Translations under genes and position numbers: made by a program
Notes under the pieces: model-generated
Seen by the model: only the letters and a program-made list of their open reading frames with translations
What the model was told of the DNA's origin: nothing
Databases searched by the model: none
From: Streptomyces sp. NBC_00414
GTDB lineage: Bacteria > Actinomycetota > Actinomycetes > Streptomycetales > Streptomycetaceae
NCBI RefSeq assembly: GCF_036038375.1
Contig: NZ_CP107935.1
Span: forward strand, 2,046,001-2,110,000
Length of the DNA: 64,000 nucleotides
Reading direction: 5' to 3'
Shown here: piece after piece, positions 55,322-62,831 of the stretch
Layout: every line of letters starts with the position of its first letter
How positions within the stretch are numbered: position 1 is the stretch's first letter

Positions 55322-55966
55322 ATGCTGGTCCCGTACGGACGCGGTACCGCGCCCGGCCGCAGCGCCGCGCCCCTCGCGGGGGCCACGACCAGGGAGCCCG
55401 CCATCGCCCGCCAGCCGCATGCCACCGACCCCACCTCGGGTCCCGTCGTCGGGGGGCGCGTCGCCGCGGGTTCCGCCCACGCGGGTCCGGCCGCCGTGGG
55501 GCCCGCGCCCATCGACGCCCGGGAACCGTGGATGCGCGGACTGCACTCCGACACCGGCTATCTGCTGTACCGACTGGGCCTGCGCTCGGGGCAGTTGTTC
55601 AACACGTTCCTCCAGGAGTCGGGGCTGCGGCTGCGGCACTACGCGCTGCTGCGCTTCCTGGCCACCTCCGAGGGCGCGCTCCAGCGGGAGTTGAGCTCAC
55701 GGCTCGGATACGACCCGAGCGCGATCGTCGGCTTGGTCGACGACCTGGAGAAACTCGGGTTCGCCGAACGCCGCCCCTCCCCCGACGACCGACGCAGCCG
55801 CACCGTGGTGCTGACCGAGGCGGGGCGTACCTTCCTGCGCGACACCGACGAGGCGGGACTGCGCGTGACGAACGACCTGCTCGGTCCCCTCGACCCCGCC
55901 GAACGGGGCATCCTGCACACGCTGTTGCGGCGGATCGCCGAGACCGAACTCGACTCCGGTTCGTAG
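55322..55966 (+). CDS. MarR-family regulator of the catabolic operon
   Basis: 214 residues from ATG 55322. The first 65 residues are low-complexity Ala/Pro/Gly and the true start may be nearer GTG/ATG codons around 55440-55532 (MRGLHSDTGYLLY). The MarR core is sure: RLRHYALLRFLATSEGALQRELSSRLGYDPSAIVGLVDDLEKLGFAERRPSPDDRRSRTVVLT. It is divergent from the SDR operon with a candidate operator between. Runs into the IclR gene 13 bp later, suggesting a two-regulator unit. Confidence 0.85.
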   Translation: MLVPYGRGTAPGRSAAPLAGATTREPAIARQPHATDPTSGPVVGGRVAAGSAHAGPAAVGPAPIDAREPWMRGLHSDTGYLLYRLGLRSGQLFNTFLQESGLRLRHYALLRFLATSEGALQRELSSRLGYDPSAIVGLVDDLEKLGFAERRPSPDDRRSRTVVLTEAGRTFLRDTDEAGLRVTNDLLGPLDPAERGILHTLLRRIAETELDSGS

Positions 55967-55979
55967 CGCGGCCCGGCCC

Positions 55980-56747
55980 ATGACCTCCCAGTCCGCGCCC
56001 GACCGTCTGCTGGCCGTGCTCGCCGCCTTCGACCACGGCCACCCGGCGCTCTCCCTCACGGACATCAGCCGCCGGGCCGGGCTCTCCCTCACCACCGCGC
56101 ACCGGCTGGTGGGCGCGCTCAGCGACTGGGGTGCCCTGGAACGCGACGCGGCCGGGATCTACCACGTGGGCCTGCGGCTGTGGGAGATCGCGGCGCTCTC
56201 GCCGCGCGGGCTCGCGCTGCGGCAGATCGCGCTGCCGTATCTGGAGGACCTCTACGAAGCCACCCACGAGAACGTGCAGTTGGCCGTCCGCGACGGCTCC
56301 GAGGTCGTCTACATCGAGTGGCTCTCCGGCCGTTCGGCCGTCGGTGTGAAGATCCAGGTGGGCGCGCGCTGGCCGCTGCACGCGACCGGCGTGGGGCTCG
56401 CGCTGCTCGCCCACTGCGAGCCCGCCTTCCAGGAGGCGTACTGCGGCGGACCGCTCGCTGGCTTCACCCCGCACACCATCACCGACCCGGCCACACTGCG
56501 CCGCGTGCTCGCCGAGGTCCGGCGCTCAGGAGTGGCGGTGAGTGTCCGTCAGATCACGGACGACGCACTGTCGGTGGCCGCGCCGGTGCGTGGCGCGGGC
56601 GGTCCGGTGGCCGCGGCCGTCTCGGTCGTGGTGCCCGAACGGGACGCGCAGACACCGGCGTTGATCCCGGCGGTACGGCTCGCGGCGCGCGGGATCTCCC
56701 GGGCGCTGGGCTGGCAGCCGGATCCGCATCCTCGTCCGCCCGGATAG
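55980..56747 (+). CDS. IclR-family regulator downstream of MarR
   Basis: 255 residues. The HTH reads RLLAVLAAFDHGHPALSLTDISRRAGLSLTTAHRLVGALSDWGALERD, and the effector domain has HENVQLAVRDGSEVVYIEWLSG and ARWPLHATGVGLALLAH. A conventional IclR protein, not closely like the PcaR-type one at 20.2 kb. With MarR and PaaX it makes three regulator genes around one catabolic operon. Confidence 0.92.
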   Translation: MTSQSAPDRLLAVLAAFDHGHPALSLTDISRRAGLSLTTAHRLVGALSDWGALERDAAGIYHVGLRLWEIAALSPRGLALRQIALPYLEDLYEATHENVQLAVRDGSEVVYIEWLSGRSAVGVKIQVGARWPLHATGVGLALLAHCEPAFQEAYCGGPLAGFTPHTITDPATLRRVLAEVRRSGVAVSVRQITDDALSVAAPVRGAGGPVAAAVSVVVPERDAQTPALIPAVRLAARGISRALGWQPDPHPRPPG

Positions 56748-56763
56748 TGAAGGCCGACGCATG

Positions 56764-56843
56764 TCCCTCTCACCGGTGAGAACCGATCGGCATCCCCCGC
56801 ACCGGTGAGAACCGATCAATATCCCTCGCACCGGTGAGGACAC
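56764..56843. repeat. Three 29-bp direct repeats upstream of the two-component system
   Basis: Copies start at 56764, 56793 and 56822; each has CACCGGTGAG, the central part ACCGGT being a palindrome. The first two share ACCGGTGAGAACCGATC. Located 52 bp before the histidine-kinase start and 16 bp after the IclR stop. No coding potential. Confidence 0.75.
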
Positions 56844-56894
56844 GGCCCCGGCCCCGCCGGATACTGGCACGGCCCCTTCCCCGAGGAGCCGCAC

Positions 56895-58109
56895 ATGTCC
56901 GCCTCGCCCTGGATCACACCCGCCGTCGCCCGCCTGCGCACGGCGAACCCGTACGTCGTCGACACCGCGCTCGCCCTGCTGGTGCTGTTCGCCGCCTCAC
57001 TGCAGTGGATCTTCCCCGACGACGGCGACGACCGCCTGACCTGGCAGGGGTTCCTGCTGGGCGCCGGTACGGCGTTGCCGCTGGTGTGGCGGCGCCGGGC
57101 GCCGTTCCTCGCGGCCTGCGGGGTCTCGGTGTTCACCCCCGCCATGGCGGTCTACCACGCGCCACCGCCGGACATCATGTACGGCGGTCTGGTCGTCCTC
57201 TACACGATGGCCGCGGTCGGTCTGCCCTGGCAGCGACGGTTCATGCTGGTGGGGTGGCTGGCCGGGGTGTCTCTGACCATGATGCACAAGGAGGGCGAGC
57301 AGCCCTTCGAGTACGCCTTCCAGTTGCTGAGCTGTGTCAGCGCGTACGGCTTCGGGGTGCTGGCCCGGCTCCAGCGGGCCTACACGGCGGCGCTGGAGGA
57401 CCGGGCCCGCCGTCTGGAGCGCGAACGGGCCGCCGACACCGCGCGGGCCGCCGCCCAGGAACGGGCCGTCATCGCCCGGGACATGCACGACATCCTGGCC
57501 CACGCGGTGAGCCTGATGGTGGTGCAGGCCGAGGCCGGGCCCGTGGTCGTGCGCAGCGATCCCGAGCGCGCGGAGGGGGCGTTCGACGCCATCGCCGCAG
57601 CCGGGCGTGACGCGATGATCCAGCTGCGACGGATCCTCGGCGTCCTCAAGGACGAGCCGGCGGACGGCGGTTCGGACCGGCTCCCGCAGCCGGGTGTCGC
57701 GGCTCTCGCCGGCCTGGTCCGCCAGGTCGGCGACACGAGCGGGCTGCGGGTCGAGCTCCGGAGCGCCGGGGAGCCGCGCCCGCTGCACCGGGACACCGAG
57801 GTCGCCGCGTACCGCGTGGTCCAGGAGGCCCTGACCAACACCGTGAAGCACGCGTACGCTTCTTGCGCGCAGGTCGAACTCGACTGGACGGAGGCCGAGT
57901 TGACGCTCACGGTGACGGACGACGGACGGGGCCCCGCGAACGGTGTCCGGGGCGAGGGCCGGGGCGGGAGCGGCCACGGGCTGATCGGCATCCGTGAGCG
58001 GGCCGCCGCCTGCGGGGGCACCGCTCGTACGGGGCCCGGCCGTGACGGCGGTTTCCGGGTCGTCGTACGCCTGCCCGTGGCGGTCGGCCGGCAGGCGGCG
58101 CTGGGGTGA
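56895..58109 (+). CDS. Sensor histidine kinase (NarL-type, HisKA_3)
   Basis: 404 residues. The N-terminal half has about five transmembrane helices (DTALALLVLFAASLQWI, FLLGAGTALPLVW, GLVVLYTMAAVGL). The dimerisation and phosphoacceptor helix is ERAVIARDMHDILAHAVSLMVVQ, with His in RDMHD. The ATPase domain has N-box QEALTNTVKHAYA, then VTDDGRGP and GHGLIGIRERA. It reads a membrane or extracellular signal and phosphorylates the response regulator that overlaps its stop (GTGA). Confidence 0.93.
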   Translation: MSASPWITPAVARLRTANPYVVDTALALLVLFAASLQWIFPDDGDDRLTWQGFLLGAGTALPLVWRRRAPFLAACGVSVFTPAMAVYHAPPPDIMYGGLVVLYTMAAVGLPWQRRFMLVGWLAGVSLTMMHKEGEQPFEYAFQLLSCVSAYGFGVLARLQRAYTAALEDRARRLERERAADTARAAAQERAVIARDMHDILAHAVSLMVVQAEAGPVVVRSDPERAEGAFDAIAAAGRDAMIQLRRILGVLKDEPADGGSDRLPQPGVAALAGLVRQVGDTSGLRVELRSAGEPRPLHRDTEVAAYRVVQEALTNTVKHAYASCAQVELDWTEAELTLTVTDDGRGPANGVRGEGRGGSGHGLIGIRERAAACGGTARTGPGRDGGFRVVVRLPVAVGRQAALG

Positions 58110-58777
58110 GCATCCGGGTGGTGGTCGCCGACGACCAGGAGCTGGTCCGCAGCGGCTTCAGCATGATCCTGGAGGCGCAGCCCGACATCGAGGTCGTGGC
58201 GGAGGCGGGGGACGGCGTCGAGGCGGTGGCCGCCGTGCAGCGGCACACGCCGGACGTGCTGCTGCTCGACATCCGGATGCCCCGGATGGACGGTCTTGAG
58301 GCCGCCAGGCTGGTGTGCGCGCAGTCAGGGTGCCGGGTCGTCATGCTGACGACGTTCGACCTGGACGAGTACGTGTACGAGGCGCTGTACGCCGGGGCGA
58401 GCGGGTTCCTGCTCAAGGACGTGCGGCGGGACGATCTGGTGCACGCCGTGCGGGTGGTCGCGGCCGGGGACTCGTTGCTCGCGCCCTCGGTGACGCGGCG
58501 GCTGGTCGCCGACATCATCCAGCGGCGCCGGACCGAGGCGGCGCAGCCGCCGGTCTCGACGACACGGCTGGATGTCCTCACCACGCGTGAGGAGGAGACG
58601 CTTCGGTTGCTGGCCCGCGGGCTGTCCAACGCGGAGATCGCGAGGGCGCTGTTCGTCAGCGAGCACACGGTGAAGACGCACGTCAGCAACGTCCTCAGCA
58701 AGTTGGGTCTGCGGGACCGGGTGCAGGCGGTCATCTGCGCATACGAGTCGGGCCTGGTGACCCCGGGCTCCCCCTGA
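58106..58777 (+). CDS. NarL/LuxR-type response regulator
   Basis: 223 residues from GTG 58106 (GTGA overlap). Receiver domain: VVVADDQELVRSGFSM and phospho-Asp in LLLDIRMPRMDG, with LTTFDLDEYVYEAL. C-terminal LuxR HTH: LTTREEETLRLLARGLSNAEIARALFVSEHTVKTHVSNVLSKLGLRDRVQ. DNA-binding partner of the kinase. The MMPL exporter 600 bp downstream and the 29-bp repeats upstream are its likely targets (inference). Confidence 0.94.
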   Translation: MSIRVVVADDQELVRSGFSMILEAQPDIEVVAEAGDGVEAVAAVQRHTPDVLLLDIRMPRMDGLEAARLVCAQSGCRVVMLTTFDLDEYVYEALYAGASGFLLKDVRRDDLVHAVRVVAAGDSLLAPSVTRRLVADIIQRRRTEAAQPPVSTTRLDVLTTREEETLRLLARGLSNAEIARALFVSEHTVKTHVSNVLSKLGLRDRVQAVICAYESGLVTPGSP

Positions 58778-58839
58778 CCGACCGCGCCCCCTGCGGGGCT
58801 TGAGCCGATACGTCACCTCCCGGCCGGTGAGGGCGGTCC

Positions 58840-59162
58840 GCGCAGTTCCCCGCGCCCCTCGAATGCCCCTGCGGGGCTTGGGTCGGATGCATCGTGCGGG
58901 TCCATGGGGGCTGAGCGCGCAGTTCCCCGCGCCCCCCCAAAAACACCGGAGGCTCGGCTCGAATGCATCGTGCGGGCCCGCGAGGGCTGAGCGCGCAGTT
59001 CCCCGCGCCCCCAAAAACACCGGACGCTCCGCTCGAATGCATCGTGCGAGTCCGCGAGGGCTGAGCGCGCAGTTCCCCGCGCCCCTGGGAGGCGGGGCTG
59101 CGTCCCGGCCTTTCGTCTTCGGGGCGGTGGCCCCTGCTTTTGAGGGGCGCGGGGAACTGCGC
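58840..59162 (+). repeat. About 75-bp tandem array of GTTCCCCGCG-type repeats ending in a large inverted repeat
   Basis: Copies of GCGCAGTTCCCCGCGCC begin at 58840, 58917, 58993 and 59067 (spacing 77, 76, 74). Between them are conserved segments AATGCATCGTGCG and GAGGGCTGAGC. The last copy (GCGCAGTTCCCCGCGCCCCT, 59067-59086) is perfectly complementary over 20 bp to 59143-59162, with a 56-base loop, giving a terminator-like stem. All of it is in the 604-bp gap between the response regulator and MMPL genes; no gene there. Confidence 0.85.
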
Positions 59163-59381
59163 GGCCAGCCCCCGCCGGCCCGCACCGCACTCTCTGCCCG
59201 AGCCCCGCAGGGACCCGCAGGGAACCGCCCCCGCCGGACATCCCCCGCACGGCGGAGCCGCACCGCCCCCTCCCCCGCGCGGGGGAGCCCCCGAACCCCT
59301 CCCCCCGGCGATCCGCCGACCACCCCCACGACGCAAACCTGGGACATCCAGAAGACCCGCCAACCCGCCGGGAGGCACCCC

Positions 59382-61487
59382 GTGCTCACCAGGATCGCCA
59401 GGGCGTCAACACGCCGACCACTGACCGTGATCGCCCTCTGGCTGCTCTTCCTGCTGCTCGGTTTCGGCCTCGGAACAGGCGTCTTCGGCCGGCTCAGCGA
59501 CTCCGTCCCGGACGTGCCGGGCACCGAGTCGGACCACGCGGCGGAGTACCTCGACGGCATCGACCCGGCCGGCGAGTCGATCACCGCGGTGATCGCGGGA
59601 ACGGCCGTCTCGGACACCGCACTCCGCGCCCAGGTGGAAGCCGCCGTCACCGACCTGCGCGACATCGCCGACGTCGCGGCCGTGCCGGACCCCTACACCA
59701 CCGAAGGTCTCCTCGCGAAGGACGGTCAGGCCCTGGTCGTCCCGGTGACCCTGAAGGGCGGCCTCGACGACGACGCCGAGGAGAAGGTCCTGGACGCCGC
59801 CAGTGACCGTATCCACGAGATCAGGGCACCCGACGTCCACGTGAGCGGCGGCCCGCTGCTCGGGCAGCAGCTCGGCGAGCGCGCCCAGGAGGACGTGGCA
59901 CGCGCGGAGATCATCTCGCTGCCGGTGGTCCTGGTCCTGCTGCTCGTGATCTTCGGCGGATTCCGCGCCGCCGGACTGCCGCTGGTGGTCGCGGTCAGCG
60001 GAGTCGCGGGCGCGTTCCTGGCCCTGTTCGGCTTCAGCCAGTTCACCGACATCTCCGTGTACGCGATCCAGGTGACCACGATGCTCGGCCTCGGACTCGC
60101 CGTGGACTACGCCCTGTTGATGGTGGTCCGCTTCCGCGAGGAACGCCGGAACACCGACGACGTCGTCGAAGCAGTGCACCGCACGGTGGCCGGTGCCGGA
60201 CGCACGGTCCTGTTCTCCGGTCTGACCGTGGCCGTCAGCCTCACAGGCCTGCTGGTGTTCCCCAGCGTCTTCCTGCGCAGCATGGGCTTCGCCGTGGCCG
60301 CCGTGGTGGTCATCGACATGCTGGCCGCGCTCACCCTGCTGCCCGCGCTGCTGGCCCGCTTCGGCGGAAAGATCGCCCCCGCGCGCACCGAGCCGGCCGG
60401 CGAGGAGGGCCGGGTCTTCGCCCGGCTGGCCCGGTTCGCCATCGGCCGGCCGGTGATCGTGACAGCCACGTCCGTGCTCGCGCTGCTCGTGCTGGCACTG
60501 CCCATCACCGGCATGAAGATCAACATCGGGGACGCCCAGCAGCTGCCGTCGAACACGGAGGCACGCCGGCTCGACGACACCGTGGGAGCCCATTTCCCGC
60601 CGGGCACCGGGGTCTCGGAGATCACCGTGGTCCTGAAGCCGGGCACCGACACCACGACGGCCGGCCGGATCAAGGCGCTGGCACCGGGCACCGAGTCACG
60701 TGACCTGCCGGGCGGCACGACCGTGCTGAGCATGCGGCCGAGCGGCAGCGCGGACGGCAGGGCGGCCACCGACCTGGTCCAGCGGGTACGGGAGGTACGC
60801 GGCGACGAGCCCGTACAGGTGACCGGCGTCGCGGCCCGCCTCGTCGACTTCCGGGCGATGCTCGGCGACCGGGCGCCGTGGGCCGCCGTCACCGTCCTCG
60901 CCGGGATCTTCCTCCTGCTCTTCGCCTTCACCGGCTCGGTTCTGATCCCGCTGCGCACGATTCTCACCACCCTGCTCAGTCTGGGCGCCGCGCTCGGTGT
61001 GGTGGTCTGGGTCTTCCAGGACGGGCACGGGGCCTCGGTGCTGGGGTCCCAGGAACTCGGCGGGCTGAGCCTGACGGCACCTCCGCTGATCATCGCGATC
61101 GCCTTCGGACTCGCCATGGACTACGAGTTGTTCATCCTCGCCCGGATGCGCGAGGCCTGGCTGCAGAGCGGCGACGCGCAGGACGCCGTCGTCACCGGTC
61201 TGCGCCGCTCCGGCCGCGTCGTGACCTGCGCGGCGCTGCTGCTCGCGGTCGTCTTCGGCGCCTTCATGACGGGCGGCTTCGCCCCCATCCTGCAGATCGG
61301 CCTCGGACTGACGCTCGCGGTACTGATCGACGCGACGCTGGTACGGATGCTGCTGGTCCCGGCGACCATGGCCCTGCTGGGACGGCGCGCGTGGTGGGCC
61401 CCCGACCGACTGCGCCGGGCGCACGACCGCTTCGGCCTGCACGAGGAGGCGCTGCCCGCGACACCCGAACTCACCGAGCAGCACTGA
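59382..61487 (+). CDS. MMPL/RND-family transporter
   Basis: 701 residues from GTG 59382 after GGGAGG; the longer frame upstream is repeat DNA. Two halves each hold one helix, an exported loop (about residues 35-175 and 400-490) and five more helices, 12 in all. The family's central motifs are LGLGLAVDYALLMVVRFREE and the matching FGLAMDYELFILARMREAW. Exports lipids or hydrophobic metabolites using proton flow. Placed after a two-component system, as is common in Streptomyces, where the system often controls the pump. Confidence 0.92.
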   Translation: MLTRIARASTRRPLTVIALWLLFLLLGFGLGTGVFGRLSDSVPDVPGTESDHAAEYLDGIDPAGESITAVIAGTAVSDTALRAQVEAAVTDLRDIADVAAVPDPYTTEGLLAKDGQALVVPVTLKGGLDDDAEEKVLDAASDRIHEIRAPDVHVSGGPLLGQQLGERAQEDVARAEIISLPVVLVLLLVIFGGFRAAGLPLVVAVSGVAGAFLALFGFSQFTDISVYAIQVTTMLGLGLAVDYALLMVVRFREERRNTDDVVEAVHRTVAGAGRTVLFSGLTVAVSLTGLLVFPSVFLRSMGFAVAAVVVIDMLAALTLLPALLARFGGKIAPARTEPAGEEGRVFARLARFAIGRPVIVTATSVLALLVLALPITGMKINIGDAQQLPSNTEARRLDDTVGAHFPPGTGVSEITVVLKPGTDTTTAGRIKALAPGTESRDLPGGTTVLSMRPSGSADGRAATDLVQRVREVRGDEPVQVTGVAARLVDFRAMLGDRAPWAAVTVLAGIFLLLFAFTGSVLIPLRTILTTLLSLGAALGVVVWVFQDGHGASVLGSQELGGLSLTAPPLIIAIAFGLAMDYELFILARMREAWLQSGDAQDAVVTGLRRSGRVVTCAALLLAVVFGAFMTGGFAPILQIGLGLTLAVLIDATLVRMLLVPATMALLGRRAWWAPDRLRRAHDRFGLHEEALPATPELTEQH

Positions 61488-61498
61488 ACCCGGCGAGA

Positions 61499-62617
61499 TC
61501 AGCCGCCTGTCGGTCCCGGTCGCCCACGACCGGGACCTTCACCGTGCCCGTGCCGTGTCAGGCGCTGGGTCGGACAGCCTTCCTCAAGGAGGCGACCGGT
61601 GACGGACCCTGCCGTGAGACGTGCGCGGAACCTGTAGCACCCCAGGGCCCCGGCGGTCTGCACCCGGGCGAACACGACCACCTCGGCGGTCGAGCGCTCC
61701 ACGCTCTCCGGCTGAACGGGCGGGCCCGCGGTCGCCTCACCCGTCGTCACGTCGGTGGTCGGGAGGGCGAGGGCCGGCGGCAGTTCCTCGTCCGTCAGCG
61801 CGCCGTCGGCCGCCGCCTTCCGGAGCTGCCGTGCGATCTTCCGGGCGCCCGCGGCGAGTTCGGCCCGGTCGGCCTTCTCCTCCCGTTCGTACTGCTCCCG
61901 CTGGATGCGATAACAGCCGTCGGGCTTCAGCTTCCTGGTGGTCACATGCGTGGGCCTCTCCTTCACCCGGAACTCGTAGCAGTCGTCTCCCCGCGGGCCG
62001 GTGCCGCCGGACAGCCATACGAGAAGGACGAGTTGGCCGTCCTTGACTTCGTGGTCCTCGATCTCGACTCCCCCGGTCCGCCAGACCTCGGCGACTCGTG
62101 CGCCCTCCTGCCCGTGCCCGGTCACCGCCGTACGCAGTTCGGCGGCGATGTCCCGGGCGACCGCCGCGGGCTCCTCGGGATGCCTGTCCCGCCTGCCCAG
62201 GCATGCCTGGTACGGGAGTTCGCGTACGTCGACGGGCGATGAGGCCTTGGTCATGACGATCTCGAAGCGGTAGCAGCCCTGGGTGTACGCGCCCCCGACG
62301 AGGTTGCCGACCACCTGGCCCACGAACGGAGCCGTGACGGTGACTCGGCCCTCGCTCCGCCGGACCCCCTTGCCGGTGTAGGCCGCCTTGTCCAGTAGGG
62401 CGCGCTGGATCTCCGTGTCCAGCAGCACACCGTCGGCCGCCGCCCTCGCCAGCCGGGCCCGCGCGGCCCCGACAGCTTCCGTGACCTGGTCCCGGGCCTC
62501 GGCCTCGGCCCGTCTGCCGGTGTTCCAGAACGACACCATCACGATCACGACCAGCACGAGCGCCAGTACCGGCACCGCCAGACAGCCCTTGAAAAGACAT
62601 CCCCCGCGCATCGCCAT
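61499..62617 (-). CDS. Membrane-anchored protein of unknown function
   Basis: 372 residues from ATG 62617 (MAMRGGC). One N-terminal helix (AVPVLALVLVVIVMVSFW, residues 14-31) anchors an extracellular domain. Three Cys-containing segments of the same type follow: GAYTQGCYRFEIVMT, GDDCYEFRVKERP and GALGCYRFRARLTAG. Each resembles a CYRF-bearing strand, as if an internal repeat is present, with helical DQVTEAVGAARARLARAA and RKIARQLRKAAADGALTD at the head of two. Function unknown. Convergent with the MMPL gene, 11 bp apart. Confidence 0.75.
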   Translation of the reverse strand: MAMRGGCLFKGCLAVPVLALVLVVIVMVSFWNTGRRAEAEARDQVTEAVGAARARLARAAADGVLLDTEIQRALLDKAAYTGKGVRRSEGRVTVTAPFVGQVVGNLVGGAYTQGCYRFEIVMTKASSPVDVRELPYQACLGRRDRHPEEPAAVARDIAAELRTAVTGHGQEGARVAEVWRTGGVEIEDHEVKDGQLVLLVWLSGGTGPRGDDCYEFRVKERPTHVTTRKLKPDGCYRIQREQYEREEKADRAELAAGARKIARQLRKAAADGALTDEELPPALALPTTDVTTGEATAGPPVQPESVERSTAEVVVFARVQTAGALGCYRFRARLTAGSVTGRLLEEGCPTQRLTRHGHGEGPGRGRPGPTGG

Positions 62618-62831
62618 GCCCGCACACTCCCCGGGCCGGCTTCTGACGGCGCCCCCCTTCTCCGATACGTGATCGAACAGGACCCTGGCCGTGGCCTGCC
62701 GGAACTCCCGCCGCCCGCGCCCACCCGCTCCTCACAGGAATCTCAGCCGGAACCCCACCCCCTCACAGAGCAGACCCATACAAGAGGAGCAGGCTGCACG
62801 CACACCAGTGGTCACAGCAGGAAGGCATCTC

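Noticed and set aside
55322..55530. N-terminal 65 residues of the MarR protein as a separate domain
   Set aside because: Low-complexity Ala/Pro/Gly with no predicted fold; more likely a wrong start than a domain.
58800..59381. Extension of the MMPL frame through the repeat array
   Set aside because: The product is repeat-derived; GTG 59382 has GGGAGG upstream and starts the first helix.
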